This document shows, one piece after another, positions 25,139 through 32,653 of a DNA stretch of 41,931 nucleotides. A program made the position numbers and the translations under genes. Numbering within the stretch: position 1 is the first letter of the stretch; each line of letters starts with the position of its first letter. Location of the stretch: NCBI GenBank assembly GCA_027489455.1, contig JAIXZR010000103.1, forward strand, positions 1 through 41,931. The letters are read 5' to 3'. Source of the stretch: Rubrivivax sp. (GTDB lineage: Bacteria; Pseudomonadota; Gammaproteobacteria; Burkholderiales; Burkholderiaceae_C). A model generated the notes under the pieces. That model saw nothing but the letters and a program-made list of their open reading frames with translations, was not told where the DNA came from and did no database searches.

Positions 25139-25462
25139 ATGTCCGCCCTTGCCCAACAGCACTGCCAGCCGATGGAAGGCCAGCCGGCCCTCGCGCCCGA
25201 CGAGATCGACCGACTGCTGGCGGCCGTGCCCGGCTGGGCGCTGGTGGACGGCGCGATCGAGAAGCGCTACGGGTTCGCGGATTTCCACCGCACGATCGCC
25301 TTCGTCAACGCGCTGGCCTGGATCGCCAATGCCGAAGACCACCACCCCGACCTGCAGGTGAGCTACGGCCATTGCACGGTGCGCTTCAACACGCATTCGG
25401 TGAACGGCATCTCGATCAACGACTTCATCTGCGCGGCCAAGGTCGACGCGCTGCTGGCTTGA
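25139..25462 (+). CDS. phhB: Pterin-4a-carbinolamine dehydratase
   Basis: A 107-residue protein of the PCD/DCoH family. The signature E-D-H-H-P (NAEDHHPDLQVSYGHCTVRF) and THSVNGISINDF are intact, so the active-site histidines are present. In organisms with phenylalanine hydroxylase it regenerates tetrahydropterin; no hydroxylase gene is seen here, and the protein may serve other pterin chemistry. Its stop overlaps the TTG start of rsgA. Confidence 0.93.
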   Translation: MSALAQQHCQPMEGQPALAPDEIDRLLAAVPGWALVDGAIEKRYGFADFHRTIAFVNALAWIANAEDHHPDLQVSYGHCTVRFNTHSVNGISINDFICAAKVDALLA

Positions 25463-26346
25463 ACCCTGCCCGCGTCGTCGCCGCGCACGGGCGACAGGTG
25501 ATGGTGGAAACGCCCGAAGGCCAGCGCGTGCGCTGCCAGACCCGCGGCAAGAAGAGCGAGCTCGTGGTGGGCGACCAGGTGCGCTGGGCCGTCACGGGCG
25601 ACGGCGGCGTGATCGAGGCGCTGGAGCCGCGGCGCAACCTGCTGTACCGCCAGGACGACTGGCGCACCAAGAGCTTCGCTGCCAACTTGGATCAGGTGCT
25701 GGTGCTGGTAGCCGGCGAGCCGATGTTCAGCGAAACCCAGCTCGCGCGGGCGCTGATCGCCGCCCGTGCGGAAGGCATCCAGGTGACCATCGGCCTGAAC
25801 AAGATCGACCTGCCTGCCGCAGCCACAGCGCGCGAGCGTCTGGCCCCGTACCGCGCGATGGGCGTGCCTTGGGTGGAGCTGGCGCTGAAGACCGACCCGG
25901 CCGGAGCCCGCCACCTGCTGGCGCCGGTGCTGGAAGGGCGCACGACCCTCGTGCTGGGCCCCAGCGGCACGGGCAAGAGCACCTTGATCAACCTGCTGGT
26001 GCCCGAGGCCGCGGCCCAGGTGGGCGAGATCTCGCAGGCCCTGCAAAGCGGCCGCCACACCACCACCAGCACCACCTGGTACTGGCTGGACGCCGCGCGC
26101 CAGGCTGCGCTGATCGATTCCCCCGGGTTCCAGGAATTCGGCCTGCGCCAGATCGCTGCCGAGCAGTTGGCCGGCCTGATGCCCGATCTGGCTGCGGCGC
26201 TGGGTCATTGCCGCTTCTACAACTGCACGCACCGGCAAGAGCCCGGTTGCGGCGTCCGCGCCGCCGCCGAGCGCGGGGACATCAGCCCCTGGCGCATGCG
26301 CATCTACGACGAGCTCTACGAAGAGCTCTCGCGGCCGCGGTACTGA
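25459..26346 (+). CDS. rsgA: Ribosome small subunit-dependent GTPase A
   Basis: A 295-residue circularly permuted GTPase acting in maturation of the 30S subunit. An N-terminal OB-like domain (RCQTRGKKSELVVGDQVRW) is followed by G4 (GLNKIDLP), then G1 (GPSGTGKST), G2 and G3 (DSPGFQEFGL), the order expected of RsgA. The C-terminal zinc motif is C-x5-C-x-H-x6-C (CRFYNCTHRQEPGC). The TTG start at 25459 overlaps the phhB stop (TTGA) and gives a usual N-terminus; the open frame further upstream lies inside phhB. Confidence 0.95.
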   Translation: MNPARVVAAHGRQVMVETPEGQRVRCQTRGKKSELVVGDQVRWAVTGDGGVIEALEPRRNLLYRQDDWRTKSFAANLDQVLVLVAGEPMFSETQLARALIAARAEGIQVTIGLNKIDLPAAATARERLAPYRAMGVPWVELALKTDPAGARHLLAPVLEGRTTLVLGPSGTGKSTLINLLVPEAAAQVGEISQALQSGRHTTTSTTWYWLDAARQAALIDSPGFQEFGLRQIAAEQLAGLMPDLAAALGHCRFYNCTHRQEPGCGVRAAAERGDISPWRMRIYDELYEELSRPRY

Positions 26347-26380
26347 AGCCGGCCGTACGCCAGCCTCGCCAGGGCGGGCA

Positions 26381-27370
26381 TCAGCCCAGCACGTTGGCCA
26401 GCGACAGCAGCGCCACCAGCAGCATCCACAGCACCACCGAGCGCCAGACCAGGCCGACCACGCTCTGCAGATGGCCCGTCTGCGGCGGCAGGCCGGCCGT
26501 CGAGCCTTCGGCGCTGGCCGTGCCCGCGCCGCTGCCGGCGCTGAAGGTCTTGCTGCGGTCCGGCGTCACGCCGGGCGCCGCCACCCCGCCCAGCCGTACG
26601 CCCACCGCGCCCGCGGCCGCCGCCAGGATCACGCCCTCGTTCGGATACAGCCACAGGCCCGCATCGCGCCGCCAGCTGTTGATGGCTTCCTCGAAGTTGC
26701 CGACCACGGCAAAGCCGAAGGCCGTCAGGCGCGAAGGCACGTGGTCGATGAGGGCGAACAGCCGGCGCGACAGGGCCAGCAGCTCGTCATTGGCCGGTGC
26801 ATCCAGGCTGCGCTGACGGTAGCCCCAGTAGCGGCTGGAAAACTCCGCCATGCGGTAGACCACCGCCCCCAGCGGCCCCAGGCCCAGGGCCGAGAAGACC
26901 ACGAACCAGAAAAAGACACCGAAGACATGCCGGTGGGCGGCCAGCAACGCATGCTCGATGACATGGCGCAGCACCTCGGTGCGCGGCAGCTCGCTGGCAT
27001 CCAGGTGGCGCCATTCGGCCAGCAGCCGGCGTGCTTCGCGCTCGTCGTTGGCTTCGAGCGCCGCGCCGATGTCGGTGTAGTAGTGGCTGAACTGGCGGAA
27101 GCCCAGCGTCAGGTACAGCAGCGCGACGTCCAGCGCCAGGGCGAGCAGCAGGCTGTACTGCGACACCAGCAGGTACAGCGCAGTGGCGATCAAGGCCGGC
27201 ACGCCGACGGAGATGCCCCACACGATGCCGGCGTGATGCGGCTTGCCGGCGTCGAAGTTGCGGCCCGTCCAGCGCACCCACGCCATCAGGGCGTCGTGCA
27301 CCCAGTTGTCGCGCGGCAGCGGCTTGAGTTGCTCGATCAGCAGCGCGAACAGGACGGCAAAGAAACTCAT
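26381..27370 (-). CDS. CobD/CbiB family membrane protein
   Basis: A 329-residue inner-membrane protein with about five hydrophobic segments. Text such as LIEQLKPLPRDNWVHDALMAWVRW, HVPSRLTAFGFAVVGNFEEAINSWR and the closing VVLWMLLVALLSLANVLG matches the CobD/CbiB family, whose classical members make adenosylcobinamide phosphate. This branch, found in Burkholderiales next to rsgA and a NUDIX gene, lacks a cobalamin neighbourhood, so a role in cobalamin synthesis should not be assumed. A Gly/Ser-rich linker precedes the last helix. Confidence 0.82.
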   Translation of the reverse strand: MSFFAVLFALLIEQLKPLPRDNWVHDALMAWVRWTGRNFDAGKPHHAGIVWGISVGVPALIATALYLLVSQYSLLLALALDVALLYLTLGFRQFSHYYTDIGAALEANDEREARRLLAEWRHLDASELPRTEVLRHVIEHALLAAHRHVFGVFFWFVVFSALGLGPLGAVVYRMAEFSSRYWGYRQRSLDAPANDELLALSRRLFALIDHVPSRLTAFGFAVVGNFEEAINSWRRDAGLWLYPNEGVILAAAAGAVGVRLGGVAAPGVTPDRSKTFSAGSGAGTASAEGSTAGLPPQTGHLQSVVGLVWRSVVLWMLLVALLSLANVLG

Positions 27371-27424
27371 CGCCGCCGATCATAGCGAGCGCCCTGCCCC
27401 GGCCTGCCAGCCGGATGCCCGGGG

Positions 27425-28123
27425 CTAGCGCGAGAGGAACCGGTAGAGATTGCGCAGCATCGCCGCAGTGGCACCCCAGATGAAGTACTCGCGCTGCTGC
27501 CCGTCGCTGCCCCGGCCTTGCCAGGGCATCGAAAGGAACTGGCGCTCGATGCCCTCGGCCTGGAAGACATGGCGCTGGTGATGCGCCGGCGTCATGAGGT
27601 GCTGAAGCGGCACTTCGAAGGCCTCGGCGACCTCGAACTCGTCCAGTCGCAGGACAGGCGCGGGTGGCAGCAAGGCCACCACGGGCGTGACGACAAAGCG
27701 TGTGACCGTGGTGTAAGGGGGCAAGGTGCCCAGGACATCCACTTGCTGCCGTGGCAGCCCGACTTCTTCTTCGGCTTCGCGCAGCGCCGTGGCCGCGGCG
27801 TCAGCGTCTGCAGGCTCCTGGCGGCCACCCGGGAAGCTGATCTGCCCGGCGTGGTCACGCAGGTGATCGGTGCGGCGCGTCAGCAGCACCTGCCAGCCGT
27901 GGGGGCGCGGCACCAGGCCCACCAGCACGGCGGCGGCGGCGGGTTGGCGGTCGCTGGGCCAGGGTCCATCGCCTTCGAATTCAGGCGTCCAGCCGGGCTT
28001 TGCGCCGCGAAAGCGGGCCCGAAGGCCCTGCGCGTCCAGCCCCTGCACGTCAAGTGCAGGCAGATGCGCATCCGTTCCCGCCACGGGCACGGCGCGTGGG
28101 TCCAGGATGCGTGGGCGGGTCAT
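27425..28123 (-). CDS. NUDIX hydrolase, CoA pyrophosphatase (NudL) type
   Basis: A 232-residue NUDIX protein. The CoA-pyrophosphatase signature LLTRRTDHLRDHAGQISFPG directly precedes the NUDIX box (GGRQEPADADAAATALREAE, then EEVGL), which supplies the metal-binding glutamates. Such enzymes split coenzyme A or acyl-CoA to phosphopantetheine and 3',5'-ADP. The start ATG at 28123 fits the usual N-terminus (MTRPRILDPRAVP). It lies downstream of rplS on the same strand, 103 bases away, across two hairpins. Confidence 0.92.
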   Translation of the reverse strand: MTRPRILDPRAVPVAGTDAHLPALDVQGLDAQGLRARFRGAKPGWTPEFEGDGPWPSDRQPAAAAVLVGLVPRPHGWQVLLTRRTDHLRDHAGQISFPGGRQEPADADAAATALREAEEEVGLPRQQVDVLGTLPPYTTVTRFVVTPVVALLPPAPVLRLDEFEVAEAFEVPLQHLMTPAHHQRHVFQAEGIERQFLSMPWQGRGSDGQQREYFIWGATAAMLRNLYRFLSR

Positions 28124-28179
28124 CCGGGGAAGTCCACTTTTGCGGCGGCCGGCTCTGCCGGGTCGCGTCGAAAGCTCGC

Positions 28180-28214
28180 TTCGCGCTGGCGCGCGAACCG
28201 CAGCGGCGCTGCGG
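28180..28214. repeat. Two adjacent perfect inverted repeats downstream of rplS
   Basis: TTCGCGC/GCGCGAA with a 4-base loop (28180-28197) directly followed by CCGCAGC/GCTGCGG with a 3-base loop (28198-28214). They lie 13-47 bases after the rplS stop in the sense of the minus strand. No T-run follows, so this is not a classical intrinsic terminator; it may stabilise the 3' end of the ribosomal mRNA or slow the polymerase. Confidence 0.55.
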
Positions 28215-28226
28215 CAGGGGCTGCGC

Positions 28227-28583
28227 TCAGGCGAGCTTTTCCTTGATGCGGGCCGACTTGCCGCTGCGCTGGCGCAGGTAGTACAGCTTGGCGCGGCGAA
28301 CGTCGCCACGGCGCTTGACCTCGACGCTGGCGATCAGCGGGCTGTAGGTCTGGAACGTACGCTCCACGCCTTCGCCGCTGCTGATCTTGCGCACGATGAA
28401 GCTGCTGTTCAGGCCGCGGTTGCGCTTGGCGATGACCACGCCCTCGTAGGCCTGCACGCGCTTGCGCGTGCCTTCGACCACGTTCACGCTCACGATGACG
28501 GTGTCGCCGGGCGAGAAATCGGGGATGGTGCGGTTCAGGCGAGCGATCTCTTCCTGTTCCAGGGTGGCGATGATGTTCGACAT
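28227..28583 (-). CDS. rplS: 50S ribosomal protein L19
   Basis: A 118-residue ribosomal protein at the 30S-50S interface. It begins [20 protein letters not shown] and includes [40 protein letters not shown] and [29 protein letters not shown] gives a good ribosome site. In most bacteria it directly follows trmD; here a lipoprotein gene intervenes, and a TATACT box at 28699-28704 may give rplS its own promoter. Confidence 0.98.
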   Translation of the reverse strand: MSNIIATLEQEEIARLNRTIPDFSPGDTVIVSVNVVEGTRKRVQAYEGVVIAKRNRGLNSSFIVRKISSGEGVERTFQTYSPLIASVEVKRRGDVRRAKLYYLRQRSGKSARIKEKLA

Positions 28584-28698
28584 GCTTTCTCCGGATTCGA
28601 TCTTGCCCAGGCGGTGTGGAGTTGGGGTGGTGGGCGCTGGCGGTTGGCGAGTGGCTCCCGGGCAGCGCCCTGCCTGGCAGAGGATCGAAAAGCCTTTG

Positions 28699-28704
28699 AG
28701 TATA
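28699..28704 (-). promoter_or_regulatory. Putative -10 element of rplS
   Basis: TATACT on the minus strand in the 181-base gap upstream of rplS; predicted start about 28692 and a leader of about 110 bases. No good -35 is seen. It would let rplS be expressed apart from the lipoprotein gene. Confidence 0.4.
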
Positions 28705-28764
28705 GCCCGGCGGCCCTGACCGATGGCCTCCAGGGTGCCAGCAAAGGCACGCCTGGCTGGGAAA

Positions 28765-29559
28765 TCAAGGCCCGGTGGCGAGCCCGAAGTTCCAGAACTC
28801 GTCGCGATTGCCAATGCCGTTGCGCCTGACGCTGTTGGCCGGCAGATCGAAGCCCACCACGCCCGTGGTGTTGGGCGGCGGCGTGTACTGGAAGGTGTAG
28901 ACATCGGGCTGACCCGCAGCGGATGTCCGGGTGAACGCGCTCGCCGAGCCAGGGGAAATCGTGAGGGGGTTGCTCGTCAGCGCGGTGTCCAGCGCGCCGC
29001 TGAAGCTCAGCGTCACCAGACCCGGCCCGGTGATGAAGCCCAGCGCATTGACGGGGCCGCCGAACCGCAGCGTGACCGCTGGCGGCAGCGTGTCGTAGGG
29101 CTGCGTGAACACATACGTCACGGTGTTCGAAACGCGGCCATCGACATCGCGGTAGGCCCCCGGGGGCACGCGCAGGTCGATCAGGCCCTGTGCACTGGCA
29201 TTCGGGCGGATGCGCACACTGAAGGTGCGGTCGTTCAGCCGCGTGAAGCTGCCTGCCTCGGTGCTGCCGCCGCTGAGCGAAAAGGCCAGGGTACCGCTGG
29301 GCAGCAGCACGGCGTCCGAGAAGAAGAAGGTGACCGTGAAAACGCCCCGGGCATCGCCCAGCACGTCGCCACGGATGTCCAGCGAAGGGGCGACCGAAGC
29401 CGGCGGCGGCCCGTCGTTGCTGCTGCCACCGCCGCCACACCCTGCGAGTGCCAGTGCACCGGCAGCGGCCAGCCAGCGCCGGCGGGCCCGGAGCGACGCC
29501 AGGGGTTCATCGCGGAAGGCCTGGGGCTGGGCGGCGGATCTCGATTCCTTCTTCGACAC
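28765..29559 (-). CDS. Putative lipoprotein with Ig-like (SbsA-type) domains
   Basis: A 264-residue protein of unknown function. A hydrophobic stretch after RARRRWLAA ends in a lipobox (LALAGC) followed by a Gly/Ser-rich linker ([12 protein letters not shown]), so it should be lipid-anchored. The mature part is rich in beta-strand and Thr/Ser and has two repeats of the type seen in bacterial Ig-like surface proteins ([16 protein letters not shown]..., [16 protein letters not shown]...). The GTG at 29559 is preceded by AGGAG at good spacing; an ATG at 29616 is also in frame but would put about 60 residues before the lipobox. It sits inside the rpsP-rimM-trmD-rplS run. Confidence 0.72.
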   Translation of the reverse strand: MSKKESRSAAQPQAFRDEPLASLRARRRWLAAAGALALAGCGGGGSSNDGPPPASVAPSLDIRGDVLGDARGVFTVTFFFSDAVLLPSGTLAFSLSGGSTEAGSFTRLNDRTFSVRIRPNASAQGLIDLRVPPGAYRDVDGRVSNTVTYVFTQPYDTLPPAVTLRFGGPVNALGFITGPGLVTLSFSGALDTALTSNPLTISPGSASAFTRTSAAGQPDVYTFQYTPPPNTTGVVGFDLPANSVRRNGIGNRDEFWNFGLATGP

Positions 29560-29679
29560 GGATGGCTCCTGCTGTGTGATCGCGCCGCTGCCTTGCGGCG
29601 CCGCGGGATTATTCACTGTCGCTAGACCGGAGCCCGACCCGGGCGTGGTGCCTGTGCTGGGGCGGGCCGTATCGCCGGC

Positions 29680-30438
29680 CTAGGGCGGGGGCGTTTCCAG
29701 GCTGGCCAGGAACCGCTCGTCAGCGGGCTGCAGGCGCCCGGCCGCACGTGCTGCGGCGATCAGGTCTGGCCGGCGCCGGGCGGTGGCGACCAGCGCCTGC
29801 TCGCGCCGCCAGCGGGCGATGTGACCATGGTGGCCGCTCAGCAGCACAGGCGGCACGGCTTGCGGCTGGCCATCGATCGCCAGCACTTCGGGGCGGCTGT
29901 AGTGCGGCCCTTCGAGCAGCCCGTCCTCGAAGCTGTCCTGCTGGTGCGATGGTGCTGCCAGCACGCCGGGCTGCAGCCGCGCCAGCGCGTCCAGCAGCGC
30001 CAGCGCAGGCAGTTCACCGCCCGAGAGCACGAAGTCGCCCAGGCTGATGTCGTGCGTCACATGGCGGTCGATGACGCGCTGGTCGATGCCCTCATAGCGG
30101 CCGCACAGCAGCACGGCACCCGGGCCCGCGGCGAACTGGCGAACCAGCGCCTGATCCAGCCTTTGCCCGGTGGGCGTGAAGTTCACGACGGCCGGCAATA
30201 CGCCGCGATCGGCGGCGATGGCGTCCAGTGCGCGCAGCAGCGGCTCGGCCAGCATCACCATGCCCGGGCCGCCACCGAAAGGCCGGTCGTCCACGCGCCG
30301 GTAGGTATCGTCAGCGAAGTCACGCAGGGGCCACAGCCGCACATCGACCCGGCCCGTTTCGTACGCACGGCGGGTGATGCCCTGCTTCAGGTGCGGCCCG
30401 AAAAGCTCTGGAAACAGCGTGACGACATCGAAGCGCAT
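29680..30438 (-). CDS. trmD: tRNA (guanine37-N1)-methyltransferase
   Basis: A 252-residue SPOUT-fold methyltransferase that makes m1G37 next to the anticodon and so prevents frameshifts. It begins [20 protein letters not shown]; the knot region is [18 protein letters not shown] and [20 protein letters not shown], and the C-terminal part includes [16 protein letters not shown]. The ATG at 30438 has GGAGG upstream at slightly long spacing. It lies 40 bases downstream of rimM. Confidence 0.97.
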   Translation of the reverse strand: MRFDVVTLFPELFGPHLKQGITRRAYETGRVDVRLWPLRDFADDTYRRVDDRPFGGGPGMVMLAEPLLRALDAIAADRGVLPAVVNFTPTGQRLDQALVRQFAAGPGAVLLCGRYEGIDQRVIDRHVTHDISLGDFVLSGGELPALALLDALARLQPGVLAAPSHQQDSFEDGLLEGPHYSRPEVLAIDGQPQAVPPVLLSGHHGHIARWRREQALVATARRRPDLIAAARAAGRLQPADERFLASLETPPP

Positions 30439-30478
30439 GGCGCAGGCAGCCTCCGGCGCGGCCCCGGGCCGCGCGATG

Positions 30479-31093
30479 TCAGTAGTCGGCTTCCCAGTCG
30501 ACACTGATCTGCCGGCCGGGCAGGTCCACGCCGTCAACGTAGGCCGCTACGAACGGGATCAGCCGTTCTTCGGCATCGGGCGCCGCCGGCTGCACGCGCA
30601 GCACGCAATGCGGGCCGGTTTCGATCAGCCCGACCACCGCGCCCAGGCCCAGGCCCTGGCGGTTGACGACCTGCAGGCCGATCAGGTCGACCCAGTAGAA
30701 CTCGTCTTCGTCCGGCGTGGGAAAGCTGGCGCGCGGAATGAAGATGCGGGCACCAGCCAGCGCTTGGGCGGCATCGCGGTCATCGATGTCGTGCACCGTG
30801 GCGACGACACCTTCGCCATGGTCGCGCGCCTGCTTCACGCGCAGCAACGGCGGCAGCGGCAATGCAGCCTTCGCGCCCGGCGGGCGCGGCGTCTCGCTGG
30901 GCTGCAGGTACCAGCGCTTGGAAGAAAACAGCGCCTGCGGGTCGGCCGACAGCGGCTTGATCTTCAAGCCACCCTGCACCCCCCAGGCGCCGATGATGCG
31001 GCCCACCTCGACGGCGTCGGCCGGCATCGCGTCGGCTTGCGGCTGCATGGACGCACTGGCGCCAGCAGGCGGCATGGCCGACGCCGGGTTCAT
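30479..31093 (-). CDS. rimM: Ribosome maturation factor RimM
   Basis: A 204-residue protein that binds S19 and helps mature the head of the 30S subunit. [20 protein letters not shown] marks the N-terminal domain, and [13 protein letters not shown] with [13 protein letters not shown] the PRC-barrel domain. It has a 28-residue Met/Ala-rich N-terminal extension before VEVGRI. The ATG at 31093 overlaps the rpsP stop (TGATG); a TTG just upstream is the less likely start. Confidence 0.95.
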   Translation of the reverse strand: MNPASAMPPAGASASMQPQADAMPADAVEVGRIIGAWGVQGGLKIKPLSADPQALFSSKRWYLQPSETPRPPGAKAALPLPPLLRVKQARDHGEGVVATVHDIDDRDAAQALAGARIFIPRASFPTPDEDEFYWVDLIGLQVVNRQGLGLGAVVGLIETGPHCVLRVQPAAPDAEERLIPFVAAYVDGVDLPGRQISVDWEADY

Positions 31094-31347
31094 CAAGCGG
31101 CCGGGGTGGCCTTGGCCTGCTCGACCAGGCGCGCCACCGTGGGCGAAAGCTGTGCGCCCACGCCCGTCCAGTGCGTCACGCGGTCCAGCGCCACGCGCAG
31201 GGGCTGCTCGCCGCCCGAGGCCACGGGGTTGTAGAAGCCCACGCGCTCGATGAAGCGCCCGTCGCGGCGCTCGCGCGAGTCGGCGACGACGATGTTATAG
31301 AACGGGCGCTTCTTCGCGCCACCACGAGCCAGCCGGATCACGACCAT
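31093..31347 (-). CDS. rpsP: 30S ribosomal protein S16
   Basis: An 84-residue ribosomal protein: [20 protein letters not shown], then [19 protein letters not shown]. First gene of the rpsP-rimM-trmD run. The upstream region to the divergent TM2 gene is 275 bases and holds a candidate TAGAAT -10 at 31591-31596 and a 6-bp hairpin, so the leader may exceed 230 bases. Confidence 0.98.
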   Translation of the reverse strand: MVVIRLARGGAKKRPFYNIVVADSRERRDGRFIERVGFYNPVASGGEQPLRVALDRVTHWTGVGAQLSPTVARLVEQAKATPAA

Positions 31348-31471
31348 GATGTGTATTCCTGATTACGAGTGCCAGGCCCGAAGCCATGCTGCCGGAACCT
31401 GCACCAGATGCCGCTGCCGCGGGGACACGCCGGGCAGCTTCATCGACTTGGGCCGCCCCTGCCGGCCGGTG

Positions 31472-31489
31472 GCTGCCTGTCAGGGCAGC
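31472..31489 (-). promoter_or_regulatory. Hairpin in the possible rpsP leader
   Basis: Inverted repeat GCTGCC/GGCAGC with a 6-base loop, 125-142 bases upstream of the rpsP start. If transcription begins near 31584 it is part of the mRNA leader. I see no match to a named riboswitch; a ribosomal protein feedback site is possible but unsupported. Confidence 0.25.
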
Positions 31490-31590
31490 TGCCTGGCCCG
31501 CAGGGCCTGATGCCCGCGGTCGGCAATGTAGATACGCCCGCCCCGCATGATGCTTTCACGCGCGACCGCAGCCATTGCCGAAAAACGCGG

Positions 31591-31600
31591 ATTCTAAACT
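31591..31600. promoter_or_regulatory. Overlapping opposed -10 elements (rpsP and TM2 gene)
   Basis: The 10 bases ATTCTAAACT read TAAACT on the plus strand (31595-31600, toward the TM2 gene, ATG 22 bases on) and TAGAAT on the minus strand (31591-31596, toward rpsP), sharing a TA step. For the minus promoter a GTGACG lies 18 bases upstream. The two promoters could not be occupied at once. Confidence 0.45.
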
Positions 31601-31622
31601 CAGCGGCTTTGCGCCGTCACCC

Positions 31623-32174
31623 ATGCCTGCCCAGCCCGCCACGATTTCGCCCAGTCCGCAGCGCTACAAGTCCAAGTCCAGGGCAGCCTGGCTGGCCCTG
31701 CTGGGCGGCGCGCTGGGGCTGCATCGCTTCTACCTGCATGGCCTGCGCGACGTCTGGGGCTGGGCGCACTGGCTGCCCACGGCGCTGGGCTGGGTGGGCG
31801 TGCAGCGCCTTCGGCAACTGGGGCAGGACGACATGCTGGCCTGGGCCCTGGTGCCGGTGTTCGGGCTGATGCTGTCGCTGGGCGCGCTGTTCGCCATCCT
31901 GCACGGGCTTACGCCTGACGAGAAGTGGGATCAGCGACACAACCCCGGGCAGCCCGGGCGCAGCACCACCTGGGCCCCGGTGCTGGCGGCCGTGGCCGCG
32001 CTGCTGCTCGGAGGTGGCGTGCTGATGGCCAGCATCACCTATGCCGTGCAGATGTTTTTCCAGTGGCAGCTTGCAGCGCCCACCACGCCCGCGGCGGCGG
32101 CGGCGCCTCAGGTGGTGCTGTGCGCAGCAGCGGGCGGCCAGTCGGTGGCCGCAGGCAGCCGCTCCAGCACCTGA
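31623..32174 (+). CDS. TM2 domain-containing membrane protein
   Basis: A 183-residue membrane protein. The TM2 domain is at the N-terminus: KSRAAWLALLGGALGLHRFY with the Gly-rich, H-R-F-Y turn, then a second helix with a Gly-Trp start. Two more hydrophobic segments follow (LAWALVPVFGLMLSLGALFA and APVLAAVAALLLGGGVLMAS). Function unknown for bacterial members. The last 22 codons overlap the 3' end of folK on the other strand by 67 bases. No ribosome site precedes the ATG. Confidence 0.85.
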   Translation: MPAQPATISPSPQRYKSKSRAAWLALLGGALGLHRFYLHGLRDVWGWAHWLPTALGWVGVQRLRQLGQDDMLAWALVPVFGLMLSLGALFAILHGLTPDEKWDQRHNPGQPGRSTTWAPVLAAVAALLLGGGVLMASITYAVQMFFQWQLAAPTTPAAAAAPQVVLCAAAGGQSVAAGSRSST

Positions 32175-32653
32175 TCGGCCACCGCCGGCAGGCAGGCCGC
32201 GAGACCGCCCAGCGCAGGCGCGATCTCCAGCAGCGGACGCAACACGAAAGCCCGCTGACGCATGCGCGGGTGGGGCAAGGTCAGCTCGTCGGCGCACAGC
32301 TGCAGGCGGCCGTAGCACAGCAAGTCAAGATCCAGCGTGCGGGGCGCGTTGCGGAACGGGCGCTCGCGCCCATGGCCCTGCTCGATGGCCTGCAGCGCAT
32401 GCAGCAGCCCCAGTGGGGGCAGCGGCGTGCGCAGGGCCAGCACGGCGTTGAGGTAGTCGGGGCCGCCGGCATCCACTGGCACGCTGCGCCACAGCGACGA
32501 TGTCGCCAGCACCTCGTGGCCAGGCAGCGCTGCCATGGCCTGCCAGGCGCTTACCAGCGTGGCGCGCAGGCGCGCAGCGTCACCGCCCAGGTTCGCCCCC
32601 ATGCCGACGTAGGCGATGACCGAGGCCGCGGCGGCAGCGCCGGCGGCCACCAT
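32108..32653 (-). CDS. folK: 2-amino-4-hydroxy-6-hydroxymethyldihydropteridine diphosphokinase
   Basis: A 181-residue HPPK that transfers pyrophosphate from ATP to the pterin in folate synthesis. Landmarks are AYVGMGANLGGD, SSLWRSVPVD, PDYLNAVLAL, and the catalytic APRTLDLDLL with the metal-binding aspartates, then LTLPHPRMRQRAFVL. The ATG overlaps the pcnB stop (TGATG). The C-terminal tail overlaps the TM2 gene. Confidence 0.95.
   Translation of the reverse strand: MVAAGAAAAASVIAYVGMGANLGGDAARLRATLVSAWQAMAALPGHEVLATSSLWRSVPVDAGGPDYLNAVLALRTPLPPLGLLHALQAIEQGHGRERPFRNAPRTLDLDLLCYGRLQLCADELTLPHPRMRQRAFVLRPLLEIAPALGGLAACLPAVADQVLERLPAATDWPPAAAHSTT

Noticed and set aside
31369-31869. A plus-strand frame starting in the rpsP upstream gap and overlapping the TM2 gene
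   Set aside because: Its second half is an alternate frame of the TM2 gene and its first half has no recognisable features or ribosome site.
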